Made by a program: the position numbers and the translations under genes. From positions 1,685,471 through 1,749,470 of the forward strand of contig KN832561.1 in assembly GCA_000827205.1 (NCBI GenBank): DNA of 64,000 bases, read 5' to 3'. How positions within the stretch are numbered: the first letter of the stretch is position 1; the number at the start of each line of letters is the position of its first letter. The notes under the pieces were generated by a model. It saw nothing but the letters and a program-made list of their open reading frames with translations, made no database searches and was not told the origin of the DNA. The DNA comes from Plicaturopsis crispa FD-325 SS-3 (Eukaryota > Basidiomycota > Agaricomycetes > Amylocorticiales > Amylocorticiaceae). Below, in pieces: positions 35,472-55,273 of this stretch.

Positions 35472-37392
35472 CAGACTTTTCGTATGAACTTGGCAAATTA
35501 ACTTGTCTAACTTGTCCCACTGTATCTTATCGTGTTAACTTGCCTAACTTGCGCCGATTGACTTGTGAACTTGACTTGACTTGTCCGTTCTCCCTGCCAG
35601 TTTCCACCGCTATATGCTGTAGTGCTTCCTGGTGTACGACGTCCGTCCCAAGCCACACCGTATCTGATCCAGAGGGTCCCGCTATGTCTCGTCGGTGGTT
35701 GCGGGTGTCCTCTCTCTAGCAGGTGCGTCCGTTCGCCCCAAGCTCGTCCAACAAGAACGGATACGGCAACTTTACAAGGTTTCTGCCATCTGGGAGCCCT
35801 CCCGTCAATTTCAACGCTCATTCTGGAATCTGTGAGCGTTTGAGCCGCCGCCCTCCCTCCGCCTTCCGCTTATGTCTCAAACAAAAAGGAAATCGGAAAA
35901 AGTGAGTCCACCTCTTTTCTCGTGTGCTATTGCCTACCACCGGGGAGCCGCAGTACACTGTCCAACCCTGGACGGTAGGAGACGTGCTCACTGGGTCAGG
36001 CAATGACGCGTTGAATGTTGGTCAGGACAGGTTTCTGACCGCCTCGCATACAACATAGGAAACCCGCCCAATAACGAGCGACAACGCAGCGCTCACAAAT
36101 TTGCGCGTGGCAAGCACCCCTGAGATGCAGGGCGTAGACAGTAAGTCCTGGATGTATGTATGGCACATATACTGTAAAAAAATTAATGTCCAATAATTGG
36201 CCGATTTACACAAGTGGTGGCAGAAATGACGAGCCAATTTCCAACAAATTCAACTGCCGGCGAGTCTACACTGTAACAAGTCGGAATCCTGCATAGTTTA
36301 TTCTCACAAGTAGTGATTTAGAAGTTTACACAAGTGCTCGATGTCCATGGAATGCGCACAAGCTGTCGGAGTACGGTCATCATTGTTGAGTACCTGGCTG
36401 GGTACTGCCATCCTGATCCCGCCGTCCGAGCCACGGTGCTCAGCAGACGAGGCGGCTCCTTCACGGCCTGTAAAGTGGCCATGGCGCATCCACGGACTAT
36501 CCCGACGCACCCCGCACCGAGGCATGCTCAGGACTCGAGCGGCTGTTGAGCCCGCACGCCCGTGGCTTAGGGCTGCTCGCCGTTGCGGTCATCTACAGAG
36601 CAGGGAGCCCATGTCATCGCGCTGGATACTGGGGCGGCGGCGGAGCACTTGCACCGTGCGCCAGTGCCGCCCACCTGGCTTGATGCAACCTGAGCTCGCC
36701 GCCACAGTCATTAATGCCGGGCGTCCATGAGTGATGGCGGCGCTCACCGGTGGGGTATGCACCGCGGCGGCCTGCCACAGCGCGCCTAGGGCGCCGCCGC
36801 CGCTCGCCGCCGCCGCCCCGTCGGCAGTTGGCATCTCCAGCGCCTTGTGTATTCACGTCAGTGCACTGCTGCTGCATGCGTTAAAAACAGTACTTACCAA
36901 CAACATGTGTTTTTCCGAGCTCGCGGGTATGCTGAACATGAGAAGCCTCGAAAACAAACTTGTTGAAGGCGACACGTCAACTTGTGGTAAATTACCTCGT
37001 TTTACGACTTGTTTCGCGAATAATTTTTTTACAGTATATCGCCCATATGTATGCGCTCACCGTAGATGTTTATTGACCATGAAGTGTCTACTAATCGATC
37101 GCTTGTCGATTGCCGCGTCCGTGAGGTCACGGCGACGATAGCGACAGGCGCATACGGTCAACCATGAGGGTCCTTAAGCCTCTCCGTCGCGTATGGGCAT
37201 GCTAGCATGGGCTGGCGGGGCATAGGTCGTTGGCGACAACGACAAGTTAAATTTTCGTCCTTACAGTGGGACACAAGTTAACTTGGAAGTTAACTTGCGC
37301 GAATTGACTTGCCCTGCCACAAGTCAATACAAGTCAACACAAGTTAATCCGCGCGGGCCCAAGTCATTTCGCCAAGTCAAAAAGTGAAGTCT
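35472..37392. mobile_element. 1.9 kb non-autonomous hAT-like transposon nested in repeat copy 2
   Basis: The element interrupts repeat copy 2 and has matching ends: CAGACTT...AACTTGGCAAATTAACTTG on the left, and AGACTTCAC...GACTTGGCGAAATGACTTG on the right when reversed. Both ends carry dense subterminal copies of ACTTG/AACTTG: more than ten in the first 130 bp, and as CAAGT in the last 180 bp. Subterminal motif arrays and an 8-10 bp target duplication are typical of the hAT superfamily. No transposase is present, so it would depend on an enzyme supplied from elsewhere. It contains a smaller inverted-repeat unit (36167-37039). Confidence 0.75.
36167..37039. repeat. Inner inverted-repeat unit within the 1.9 kb element
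   Basis: A perfect 19 bp inverted repeat, ATATACTGTAAAAAAATTA at 36167-36185 and its complement at 37021-37039, bounds about 835 bp. Similarity extends outward imperfectly for another 12-15 bp (TGTATGTATGGCAC against GCATACATATGGGCG). CAAGT-type motifs also lie just inside both arms. This may be an older MITE that landed in the host element, or an internal palindrome of one family. The inside is GC-rich and has no recognizable protein. Confidence 0.6.
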
Positions 37393-37393
37393 C

Positions 37394-37416
37394 GTCGTCG
37401 TCGAGAACAAGAAACA
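37394..37416 (-). repeat. 2.4 kb repeat copy 2, remaining end fragment
   Basis: GTCGTCGTCGAGAACAAGAAAC matches the first bases of copy 1 (10747-10766, reverse strand). After GAAAC the two copies diverge completely, which marks the outer end of the repeat. Confidence 0.65.
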
Positions 37417-37604
37417 AAGCTGGGGCGCGTCGCGTATGTTATTAGCCCCTGAGCCCATATTTGAAGCTCCGCATCGGAGCTTGAATGCCACGTGCGGCCG
37501 CCCACTGTCGCTCTCGACGAACTTTCGAGTTCTCCTTACCGACTCCTGGTCCCTGTCCGTGGCTTTCCTTACTTATATCTTCAACGTCCAGTTAGCGCGT
37601 AACT

Positions 37605-40504
<2,900 letters not shown>

Positions 40505-41024
40505 TCATACTGCTATGTTCCTCGTTCATACGCGTGCGGTGTTATCTGACGATTGTATATTGCTTTGTATTGGTGTCTTTCGCAGGATATGTTTTTTCTT
40601 AAGTCAAGCCACGGACCGAGTGAGAGCCGGATTTCCTGGGACGGCCTTGATCATGATATCATCCGCTGTCCTGATGAACGGATGCAACGAGGCGTATATT
40701 TTCTACTTCTCTCAGCCACCACGTCCCTTTCATCCGTCTAATCTCGTTCAATCTTCTAGGAACGCAGACGAAACGCTGGAAAAACGTTGCCTCGGCCAAA
40801 GCAATCCGGTCTTTCCTCATGGCCTCCCCTTGAATTCTAGCGCTCGGGGGGCCTGATATAACTGATTCTGGGCCCCAGTCCAGCGTCCACCGTGGCAGGT
40901 TCCTACCTTTACGGCCCTTTGTTTGCGGGGTAAGTCACAAATTTTCCTTTGACCGAGCTTTATATCGCACGCACAAAACACTTGGACCGCCTTTTGTCGT
41001 CCGACCCTCCCACCCACGACCGTC
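40505..41024. other. Intergenic region downstream of CDC5L
   Basis: 520 bp containing the CDC5L 3' UTR and the promoter of the next plus-strand gene. A pyrimidine-rich patch and a TTTATATCG sequence (about 40960) precede the next ATG. No coding or structured element was found. Confidence 0.35.
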
Positions 41025-42177
41025 ATGCCCTTTCTCCCGACAGCCGCAGAACTCGTTCAAGTGGTGACCACAACCGTCCATGAAAGCTCAACGGCTACGC
41101 CCAACACCTCGTCTTCCGACGCCACTCCGATTCCTATCGGTGCAATCGCCGGTGGCGCGTGCGCAGGCGTCGTAATCGCTGTGGGCGCTGTCCTCGTGTG
41201 GACATGGTGGGGAAAGTCTATCAAGAAAGCACAGGAAAAGCAGCGCAAAGAGATGGTGCGTTGTGCCTTGCCGGTCTTACGAGCCCAGGATGGACACTCA
41301 TCCCACTGTGCTCGTGGCCATTCAGCACGCTGCACTCACGACGCGAGCTAATACGCGCAAGAATGCTTCGACGCTCTCGACGCCACGGGCGTTCGGCTAC
41401 ATGGCGTCCTTTACGCCGGGACAGTCTGACAAGAAAGTCAAGTTCGTGTCCATCGGATCGCCAGAAAAGATCAAGGCGACTTCTCCTGCGGCAGCTCCAG
41501 AGATATCTGAAAAGCGCCCAAGTAAGCCGACGCCGGTCGCACCACCGCCACGCCATCCCTCGCGACGAACATCCTCCTCAAGCTCAACCTCGAAGGCGTC
41601 GACTTCTCGGTCCACGCCTCGAGCTGCACCGCCCAACATCGAAGCACCGCCGGTTCCTCCCCTAAGAATCTCGAAACGATCGCAGGGAAACGGAGAGGGT
41701 TCGAAGGCGAAAGTGCTAGCAAAAGCGAAACCCACAAACGACAAAGGCCCCTCTGAGCCATTGCGTCGTCCCGACAATCCCACCGTTTTAGAGCCAGCTC
41801 CCGATCTCGCGCCGCCGCCTACCGTAGTGCATAAAGCCTCTACCGTCAGCTCGAATTCGTGGTATTCTACGCAAAGCGCAGAAGAGCACCAGCGGCGTGT
41901 TCCCGCCAATCTCATACTGGCCGCATTGGGACACGTTCGTGACGCGCGTAGATGGTCGGGGCTGACACGTACGACCGGTACGACCGGCTCGCTGTACTCA
42001 ACGGTGACGGACGAGCAAGGGCCTCCCTCGTCTTATAGGAATCCGAGGGCGAGGATGTCGGGTGTGGCGCAGCCGAGCCGGTTGTCGCAGATCAGTTCTG
42101 CATCGGCAGACACGCCCCCTCCAAGTGATGTGCAGGTTGGCGTCGCGTTGGGTGGGGAGGATCCTGAAGAGTATTGA
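41025..42177 (+). CDS. Single-pass fungal membrane protein with disordered cytosolic tail, unknown function
   Basis: About 360 residues in two exons. The intron at 41256-41325 joins KQRKEM to HAALTTRANTRKNAST. The short N-terminus is Ser/Thr-rich (TTTVHESSTATPNTSSSD). One membrane helix follows (GAIAGGACAGVVIAVGAVLV WTWWG, about residues 37-62), then basic residues (KSIKKAQEKQRKE) that mark the cytosolic side. The rest is low-complexity Ser/Pro/Ala-rich sequence (SRRTSSSSSTSKASTSRSTP) with proline clusters resembling SH3 ligands (PTPVAPPPRHPS, APPVPPLR). There is no signal peptide. This layout is common among basidiomycete-specific membrane sensors and mucin-like anchors, but I do not recognize the family. 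Confidence 0.65.
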
Positions 42178-42576
42178 ACTGTTAGCGGATGGCTTTTGGT
42201 GGGACAATTCTTTTTTATGTTTAATTTTACGATACGATGACCTTTACGCTTTGGACACGCCTCTCTTGGATAGTTGGTACGTTTCTGAAGCTGTAACACT
42301 GATAATGTTGTTGGACTATGGGCTGGCTGTAGGAAGAGTATTGTAGTTGGTTGCAACTTTGAAGAAATTAAATTGTACTCGACGTGAATATAGGCATGCC
42401 GCTTTCTAAGGGAGGGGCGCTGCGACTTGCGAAGTAGAGATGACTGGGACATCTATGCGCTCGTTGTATGCCATGTAGGACACGTATCACGATGTAGGCA
42501 TGGGGAAAAGCATCTATTCCTGAAAATCACGGCTACCGTAGGGTGTCCACATATTTCTGGGGCGCGTGAGCCACGG
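42178..42576. other. Convergent 3' intergenic region
   Basis: 400 bp between two convergent stop codons, AT-richer than the genes and presumably both 3' UTRs. No coding feature stands out. Confidence 0.35.
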
Positions 42577-43228
42577 TTATTCAAGCTGTACAACCTTGAA
42601 ACGAACCTTTTCCAGATCTGCAACGGAAGTTTTGAACGCGTTGACTTCTCGCCAGCAGTCGAGAGGCGTTGTAGGGTGGTTTCTATGAAATGAAATGAAA
42701 TGGTATCCAGAGTGAACGGCGAGAACAAACATACCTGTAACACGACACGACAGCCTCACCGCTAGCTTTCACGTCAGGGTGGTCGCTGAGCTCCTGTTTC
42801 TTCTGGTACTTGTCCACCTTGCTCCGGATTTCCTCCAAGTCACCCAATAGAGAAGCACTGCTTTTCACCTCCCCGTGCAACTCCTCGTCTGCCTTCTCCG
42901 CTGTCTCTCCAGCCATGCTCTTCTCCCGGTCCAAATTCTCCTTCTCCAGGGCACGCTCTACCTCCTGGCGGACCTGCTCTTCCTCCCCACGTAGACGCTC
43001 GAGTTCGGCATTGATACGTGACCGTATGTGGCTGTCTAGAGTGGATTGACGTTCAGGAGATGTCCCGGGCGCGGCTGAGTGGTCGGCGAGCGTGTTTACG
43101 AAGTCCTGAGAGAACTGCGGGGCATGTTAGTGTTAGACTCGTTACTGGACATGCCTACGAACCTGGATGGGTGTTTCGTTCTGGAACACCTGCTCCTCCG
43201 ACTCTGACTTGGATTGACCAGCACCCAT
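42577..43228 (-). CDS. MICOS complex subunit MIC19-like
   Basis: Likely subunit of the mitochondrial contact site and cristae organizing system, peripheral on the inner membrane facing the intermembrane space. The ATG at 43228 gives MGAGQSKSESEEQVFQNETP, with Gly2 in a good N-myristoylation context as in characterized MIC19. The next exon contains FSQDFVNTLADHSAAPGTSP, ERQSTLDSHIRSRINAELER and a charged coiled coil (EEEQVRQEVERALEKENLDR). It ends at EAVVSCY, and the last exon continues RNHPTTPLDCWREVNAFKTS and stops at 42577. Two conserved cysteines (VSCY and LDCW) match the single CHCH-like pair of fungal MIC19. About 180 residues, three exons. Confidence 0.8.
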
Positions 43229-43666
43229 TGTACAGGAAATAACGATACGGGGGAGTGCTCAGAATGTTCTCGGGATGACGGTCGCGGAACAGACGGAAGT
43301 GGCAAGGACACGTGGTCACTGTAGAAAAGTAATTTTAATCTTTGACCGACTTGCGAGAGCGTCTGTTCAAGTTGGATTTCACCAGCAGCACTCCAAATTT
43401 AATCCGGGAGTATGTCCATACGACGAGTAAGTACATGCTGGACAAAGTGTACATATTGCCCATGAAACACGATATTTCAGCGAGAGGGGAATAATTCCAT
43501 GTCAGGACAAACTGCGCGCGCCCGACCCTTTTGGTGTATCCTGGCGTCTGGACAATACTGAGACGCGTCTCCAAAGCCACACAGAAGAGCAATAGCACTG
43601 TAGTCAGGGCCCGAGGCGACCGCTAGTCGCGGTTTCAACACCTTTGAATGTAGCAATATCGATGCG
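43229..43666. other. Intergenic region between MIC19-like and DHX35 genes
   Basis: Contains the MIC19 promoter and the DHX35 3' UTR. An 87-codon open frame (43335-43598, minus) with hydrophobic runs lies here, overlapping the probable DHX35 3' UTR. It has no good start and no recognizable family, so I do not call it. Confidence 0.35.
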
Positions 43667-46584
<2,918 letters not shown>

Positions 46585-46640
46585 GAAAGTTGCATGAAAG
46601 CGTATAAGTAAATGATTGCAGAATTTCAGCTTGCTTTCAG

Positions 46641-47570
46641 CAAGGGGCCACCCGGAAGAAAATGGCTAACATCGTCTACATATCGGCTAGGCAGGGACCC
46701 CGCCACCTTGTGCTTCCCTTCTGGCTGAAAGCGGACGCAAATCGTGCAACGAATCTGAGCAATAATCCTCATGTCTCGCGTTCGTCCACTCCAGTGCACT
46801 GTGTAGATTTAGTACTCGAGCCGCAAGCTGCATACAGGCCAGTGTGATGCAAGACTGCGTAACGGGACTGAAAAAGCAACTTAGAAAGGCGGACAGCCAT
46901 ATTTATTTCGGAATTTACTGTGGCTCAGAATGAAACATTTTGAGTGAAGGAACCGCAGTCCTCTCGAACGTGCCCGTAGAGCGATGCGATGCGCTCGCAC
47001 ATAGGCGTGTCAGTTTGCAGACGCGCATTCGCATCGACAACTTGCAGTGGTGCTGTGAACTTTGCCGAGCCGTGGCGCGCGCGGCGCGCCGTCTGCGCCG
47101 TTGGGTCCGTGGGCCACCCCACCGCAGTGTCAATTTCCAAAACGCTGGGACCATTCTCGTCGGGCTCGGTCACTGCTCTTGAACGTTAAGGCATAGTTGT
47201 TTCATTGCGTCGATTGACGCCGTGGATGAGTTGAGTATGTAGAGGACACGCCTCGGACGCGTCTGACTGTACACGTACATATCAAAATCGACGCGTCGGA
47301 TGCTCGGCATCGAGATCTCACAGATCGACGAACATTTCTTTGGATGTCTCATATGTTCATGGGCACTAAAGCAATCCCTTAGCGGTTTTGGATTATGCAT
47401 GTTCAAGCAAATTGGTATATAGTCTCGCACTTTAACGAGGTCGATTTACCAAGAGGAAGAAAACATAGACGAATCTCGAAAAGTTCGTCGAAGACCCCGG
47501 AGACTAGGGACCCCACCCCCCTCCCTCCCCCCCAGACGGTGTTTTTTATTACAGTTTTGGTGGCCCCTTG
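46641..47570. mobile_element. 930 bp hAT-like MITE in a bidirectional promoter
   Basis: Terminal inverted repeats are a perfect 12 bp: CAAGGGGCCACC at 46641-46652 and GGTGGCCCCTTG at 47559-47570. The same 8 bp, GCTTTCAG, flanks it on both sides (46633-46640 and 47571-47578), the hallmark of hAT-type insertion. A 26 bp segment covering the right end and its flank is duplicated in tandem (47561-47586, 47587-47612), so the right end could also be placed at 47596. No transposase is recognizable inside; short open frames at 46925-47173 and 47170-47430 (minus) have no family features. It lies between DHX35 and YJU2. Confidence 0.82.
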
Positions 47571-47612
47571 GCTTTCAGCAGCAAAGTGGCCCCTTGGCTT
47601 TCAGCAGCAAAG
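47561..47612. repeat. 26 bp perfect tandem duplication at the MITE right end
   Basis: Two identical 26 bp copies, each beginning TGGCCCCTTGGCTTTCAG. Each copy contains the terminal CCCCTTG plus the 8 bp target duplication plus CAGCAAAG of flanking DNA. It probably arose by slippage or by a repeated end-joining event after insertion or attempted excision. Confidence 0.85.
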
Positions 47613-47712
47613 TTCCAATGCCGCGGCGGCTGAGTCAGCTTCTCCTATCTTGCACTTTGACCACCACCTTAAATACGCTGTCTCCGAGTTTGCTCTGAAC
47701 CGCTAGGAAACC

Positions 47713-48773
47713 ATGGCCGAACGAAAAGGTGCGAATTACTTTCTATCCTAACCGGGCGTAGGGCTAATGTCTTTGCAGTCCTCAACAAGTACTTCCCCCC
47801 GGATTTCGATCCCTCTCTCATTCCACGGCGAAAACAACCCAAAAATGCCCAACAGGTTGTTCGTCTCATGGCGCCTTTCTCCATGTAAGTCGTGTCATTA
47901 TTCTATAATGTGTATTTGGTCTAATGCAGAGCGTCAGGCGGTGTAATACGTGTGGAGAGTACGTGTACAAGGGCAAAAAGTTCAATGCACGGAAAGAGAC
48001 GGTGGAAGGCGAAGACTACTACGGAATCAAGATATTCCGGTTCTACATCAAATGGTGCGCCCTTCCGCACTACATTTTAGACTCGTTTACTGATGCTTTA
48101 GCTGTGTAGCACACTATGTTCTGCAGAGATAACGTTCAAGACGGACCCGAAGAACACTGATTACACCGCGGAGCATGGCGCGTCTCGAAATTTTGAGCCG
48201 TGGCGAGAGGAACGCGCCGTTGAGGAGGAGGACCGTTTGGCAAAGTTGGAGGAGGAGGAGAACAATCCAATGAAGGCGCTGGAGAACCGCACGACTGACT
48301 CGAAGCGAGAAATGGACGTGCTGGATGCACTCCAGGATATACGGGCTCGCAACGCACGGAACGAGCGGGTAGGGAATTCGGTGGACCTCCTAGCGCAGAT
48401 GGGTATGGAGGAAGTCGAGAATGAGGAAGATAGGGAGCGGATGAGGCTGGAGGAGGAAGACGAGAAGCTCGTTCGGGAGGTGTTCTCGAAAGTATCGATG
48501 CCTGGTCTCTCTAAGGTCGCCACACCTACACCCGCCGATGCGTCAAGCGGCACCGATGCATCTCCACCTTCGGCGTCCGAGATTACCGTCACCGTCAAGC
48601 GCAAGGCGGACGACATCGAGCCAGACCTTCACAGTCTGTTGCCCGAGGCGACGAAGGCCTTGATCTCGTCGAAATCGTCGTCGATTCACGCGGCGAAGAA
48701 GAAGAAGACGGACTTGAAGAATTCGTTAGGGATTAAACTGGTGAAGGGCAAGGGCAAGGCTATCAAGTCCTGA
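47713..48773 (+). CDS. Splicing factor YJU2/CCDC94 family
   Basis: Step-one spliceosome factor that associates with the NineTeen complex and promotes branching. The ATG at 47713 gives MAERK, and splicing adds [20 protein letters not shown] and [10 protein letters not shown]. Joining at AT/G (acceptor CGTCAG) restores [21 protein letters not shown] second Cys pair follows ([19 protein letters not shown]), giving the family C-x2-C ... C-x2-C zinc site. [13 protein letters not shown] and an acidic coiled coil ([20 protein letters not shown]) come next. The C-terminus is basic ([20 protein letters not shown]), probably a nuclear localization signal. About 300 residues, four exons. The TDYTAEHGA motif is typical of YJU2 rather than CCDC130. 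Confidence 0.92.
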
Positions 48774-48959
48774 GACCGCGTTTACTATAATTTATTTTGT
48801 AGCGTATAGCAATTTATAGCATTGCTATTGTACACAATTTGACATGGAGTCGACAGCTTGACTTGGGAAGCACGGGACTCCGACGCCACATTTCAACTTC
48901 AACTTTCAACGACTTTCAACGACGCGTCTCGTCGCGTTCGACCTTACTCTTAGGATATC

Positions 48960-49793
48960 ATGGCTGCTGATCCAACAAGAGAGGACTTGCCCAGAATCTC
49001 CGTTGAATCTATACAGGATTGGAAGCGCGTCAAAGCCAACTATCGCAGCGCAGCGCTCTCACAATTCGACTTGGTGCTCGAATCAAGCAGCTCGAAGGCA
49101 CAGAGCGAGAGGGACGCTATTCTAGCCCATCTGAACAAAGTGAGCGGACCTTCAGCTAACTTGGTTTCCGCTTGCCTACTAACCGCGCGGCACAGTTTAT
49201 AGAGGACACTTTCGAGATTGCTCGGCCCAATCTTCGAATAAATGGACGTAACTTCGAGGATTTCAACGAAGATGAACGAGGTACGCGTTTCCTCCTACGC
49301 ACATATGCCCGCCCACATGTTCTAACTGCGGAGCAGAGGTGGAACCCTTCGACGAGGCTCTTGACCGGCACATATGGTCCCTCGATGACCAGATAGTTCG
49401 GTCAAACAAGGACCTCGCAGACAAACGACGCTCCATCCCACAAAAAGTTGAATCCATGATTAAGGAGACTCACACGATGGCAGATGAAGCGCTCGCCGAT
49501 ACAGAGGACACTGCCATGGAAGACATCGTCGAGGATGACCGTAAGCTTTCCTATCTTCTCTCCTTTTTGTTATTCATATCTCACATTATGCAGCATTGGA
49601 AGCGAAATATCCCGAGATCGAAGAGGTGCTGCTCACAATTGCAGCACAGGCCAAGGAACTGAGCCAGGCATGTCTTCTACTGGATTGTTGTGCTCCACCG
49701 GTGCTAAACTACCCATAGGTCATACCTCTTCAACATGAGCGCTCGGAACGAGTCAAAACGGTCTCGCACGAAGTCAAGGCTCTAAAGCCTTGA
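48960..49793 (+). CDS. Kinetochore protein Mis14/NSL1-like (MIS12 complex)
   Basis: Probable subunit of the four-protein MIS12/MIND complex that links centromeric chromatin to the Ndc80 complex. The ATG at 48960 starts MAADPTREDLPRISVESIQD, a helical N-terminus (LSQFDLVLESSSSKAQSERD). Splicing then gives FIEDTFEIARPNLRINGRNF, the family signature VEPFDEALDRHIWSLDDQIV with ADKRRSIP, a long helix (ESMIKETHTMADEALADTED), and a C-terminus ending ERVKTVSHEVKALKP (stop 49791-49793). About 205 residues in five exons. The EPFDE-x-L...L...R-R-x-x-P pattern is what I rely on; overall identity is low, as is usual in this fast-evolving family, so a generic coiled-coil protein remains possible. Confidence 0.66.
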
Positions 49794-49957
49794 TTCGCTG
49801 CGCTACCGGCTGCCCTTCATATCTCTATACCTACCATATACTTCGGAATTTCAGATTACCATGTAGCCTTGACCTTCTTTGCTCATCGACGCGTAGACAG
49901 TACAGCACAGATAGCGGGACAGCATGTAAAATATATGTATTCGAACAGATAGGACAG

Positions 49958-50864
49958 CTATGAGCCTCTGAATCCTCCCCGGCCTCCTCCACCTCGTGCT
50001 CCCCAGCCGCTGCCCCCACGATCTCCACCCCCTCTGAAACCACCGCCACCACCAGCGCCAAAGCCACCTCTCGATCCCCCTCGGCCCCCACGATCGCCGA
50101 AGCCACCCCTTGAACCCCCCCGACCTCTATCAAAGCCGCCTCTCGCACCACCGCGACCTCCACCGAATCCACCCCGTCCGCCAGGAGCGCCCCGACCCCG
50201 GGGCCCACCAGCTCCTCCTCGGCCACCACGCCCACGTTCTGTAAAATAGCAAGATAATCAATAAAAGCTGCGATGCGAGAATAACTTTGCTAGACGCATA
50301 CTTGTTACACCTATCGGGTGGTTGGCTAAGTCAGTAGATGTCATTTTGATTGCAGCGTATCAACGCACCTCCAGCAACCTTCGGTTTTGGTAGGAACCGT
50401 TCAATGGGCAATATCTTATCACCACCTATGAACACCTTGTCTCCTTTTTTGAAACTGCTTGCGACCATGCCCTCGCCCATTTTGACGGAGAAAAACACCT
50501 CGTTTATAGGGCCGAGAATTTCGTCCACTTTTCCGATGACAGATTTATTTTGCAGATATATGGGCGCATTGAAGTATGGCACTTTGTCGGGCATGAGGGA
50601 TGAGCAGAGCATTTCGTCTTCAACTGCATGTACAAAAGCGCCCATTTCTGATGATTGTATATACGATATGGTTAGTTGAGATCGATGCATAAGATAGTAC
50701 AGACGCACCTAGGACGGTGTCGGGAGGACCGAAATCTCGTTGCTGAAAGCCGCCTCGGCCTCCACCTCGTCCTGTACTCGATAATTTAGCTGCGAAATGG
50801 ACAACAAAAGAACAGAGCTCGGACCTCCGCCACGACCGAAACCTCTTGGTGCACCGCGACTCAT
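49958..50864 (-). CDS. H/ACA snoRNP subunit GAR1
   Basis: Component of the H/ACA box particle that pseudouridylates rRNA and snRNA, in nucleoli and Cajal-like bodies. The ATG at 50864 opens a first glycine/arginine-rich end ([14 protein letters not shown], then [17 protein letters not shown]). The conserved core follows: [60 protein letters not shown] and RFLPKPKVA. The C-terminal half is a long RGG domain ([20 protein letters not shown] and similar), ending [10 protein letters not shown] with the stop at 49958. Both RGG wings and the core are complete. About 215 residues and four or five introns. The divergent gene is PEX6, with 131 bp between start codons. Confidence 0.94.
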
Positions 50865-50995
50865 GACTGCAGGATAAACAGGCAAAAAATACAGGAGAGC
50901 AGTCGGAGAGCAGAGCCAAAAAGTTTTATTGCTACCGAGCCGCGACGGTCCTCGAGTCGCGACATTTCCTTTTCCAAACCTCGTTGCGTCGAGCG

Positions 50996-55063
<4,068 letters not shown>

Positions 55064-55273
55064 GCACACAAGGACTCTTGCATTTGTATCTCGCTCGAAG
55101 GACAACATGCACGCACTGAGATGAACATATCGCCTTTGCTTTCGCCAGGAGTCCATCGCCGGCATTCACGAGCACGAAGAGTAAAACAAACAAACATTGG
55201 CATTTATATAGTTATCGGATGTATTGTGGATGTCCCGTATACTCAATCATACAGTATTATGCGCACTATGGCA

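Noticed and set aside
43335-43598. 87-codon frame with hydrophobic stretches downstream of DHX35
   Set aside because: Lacks a convincing start. After splicing, the DHX35 gene ends at 43667, and this stretch is best explained as 3' UTR plus the MIC19 upstream region.
46925-47430. Two open frames inside the 930 bp MITE
   Set aside because: No transposase or other family motif; too short and not joined by plausible splice sites.
49831-50235. 134-codon frame across the GAR1 RGG region
   Set aside because: Out-of-frame reading of the glycine/arginine repeats; the true frame gives the RGG domain with a proper stop at 49958.
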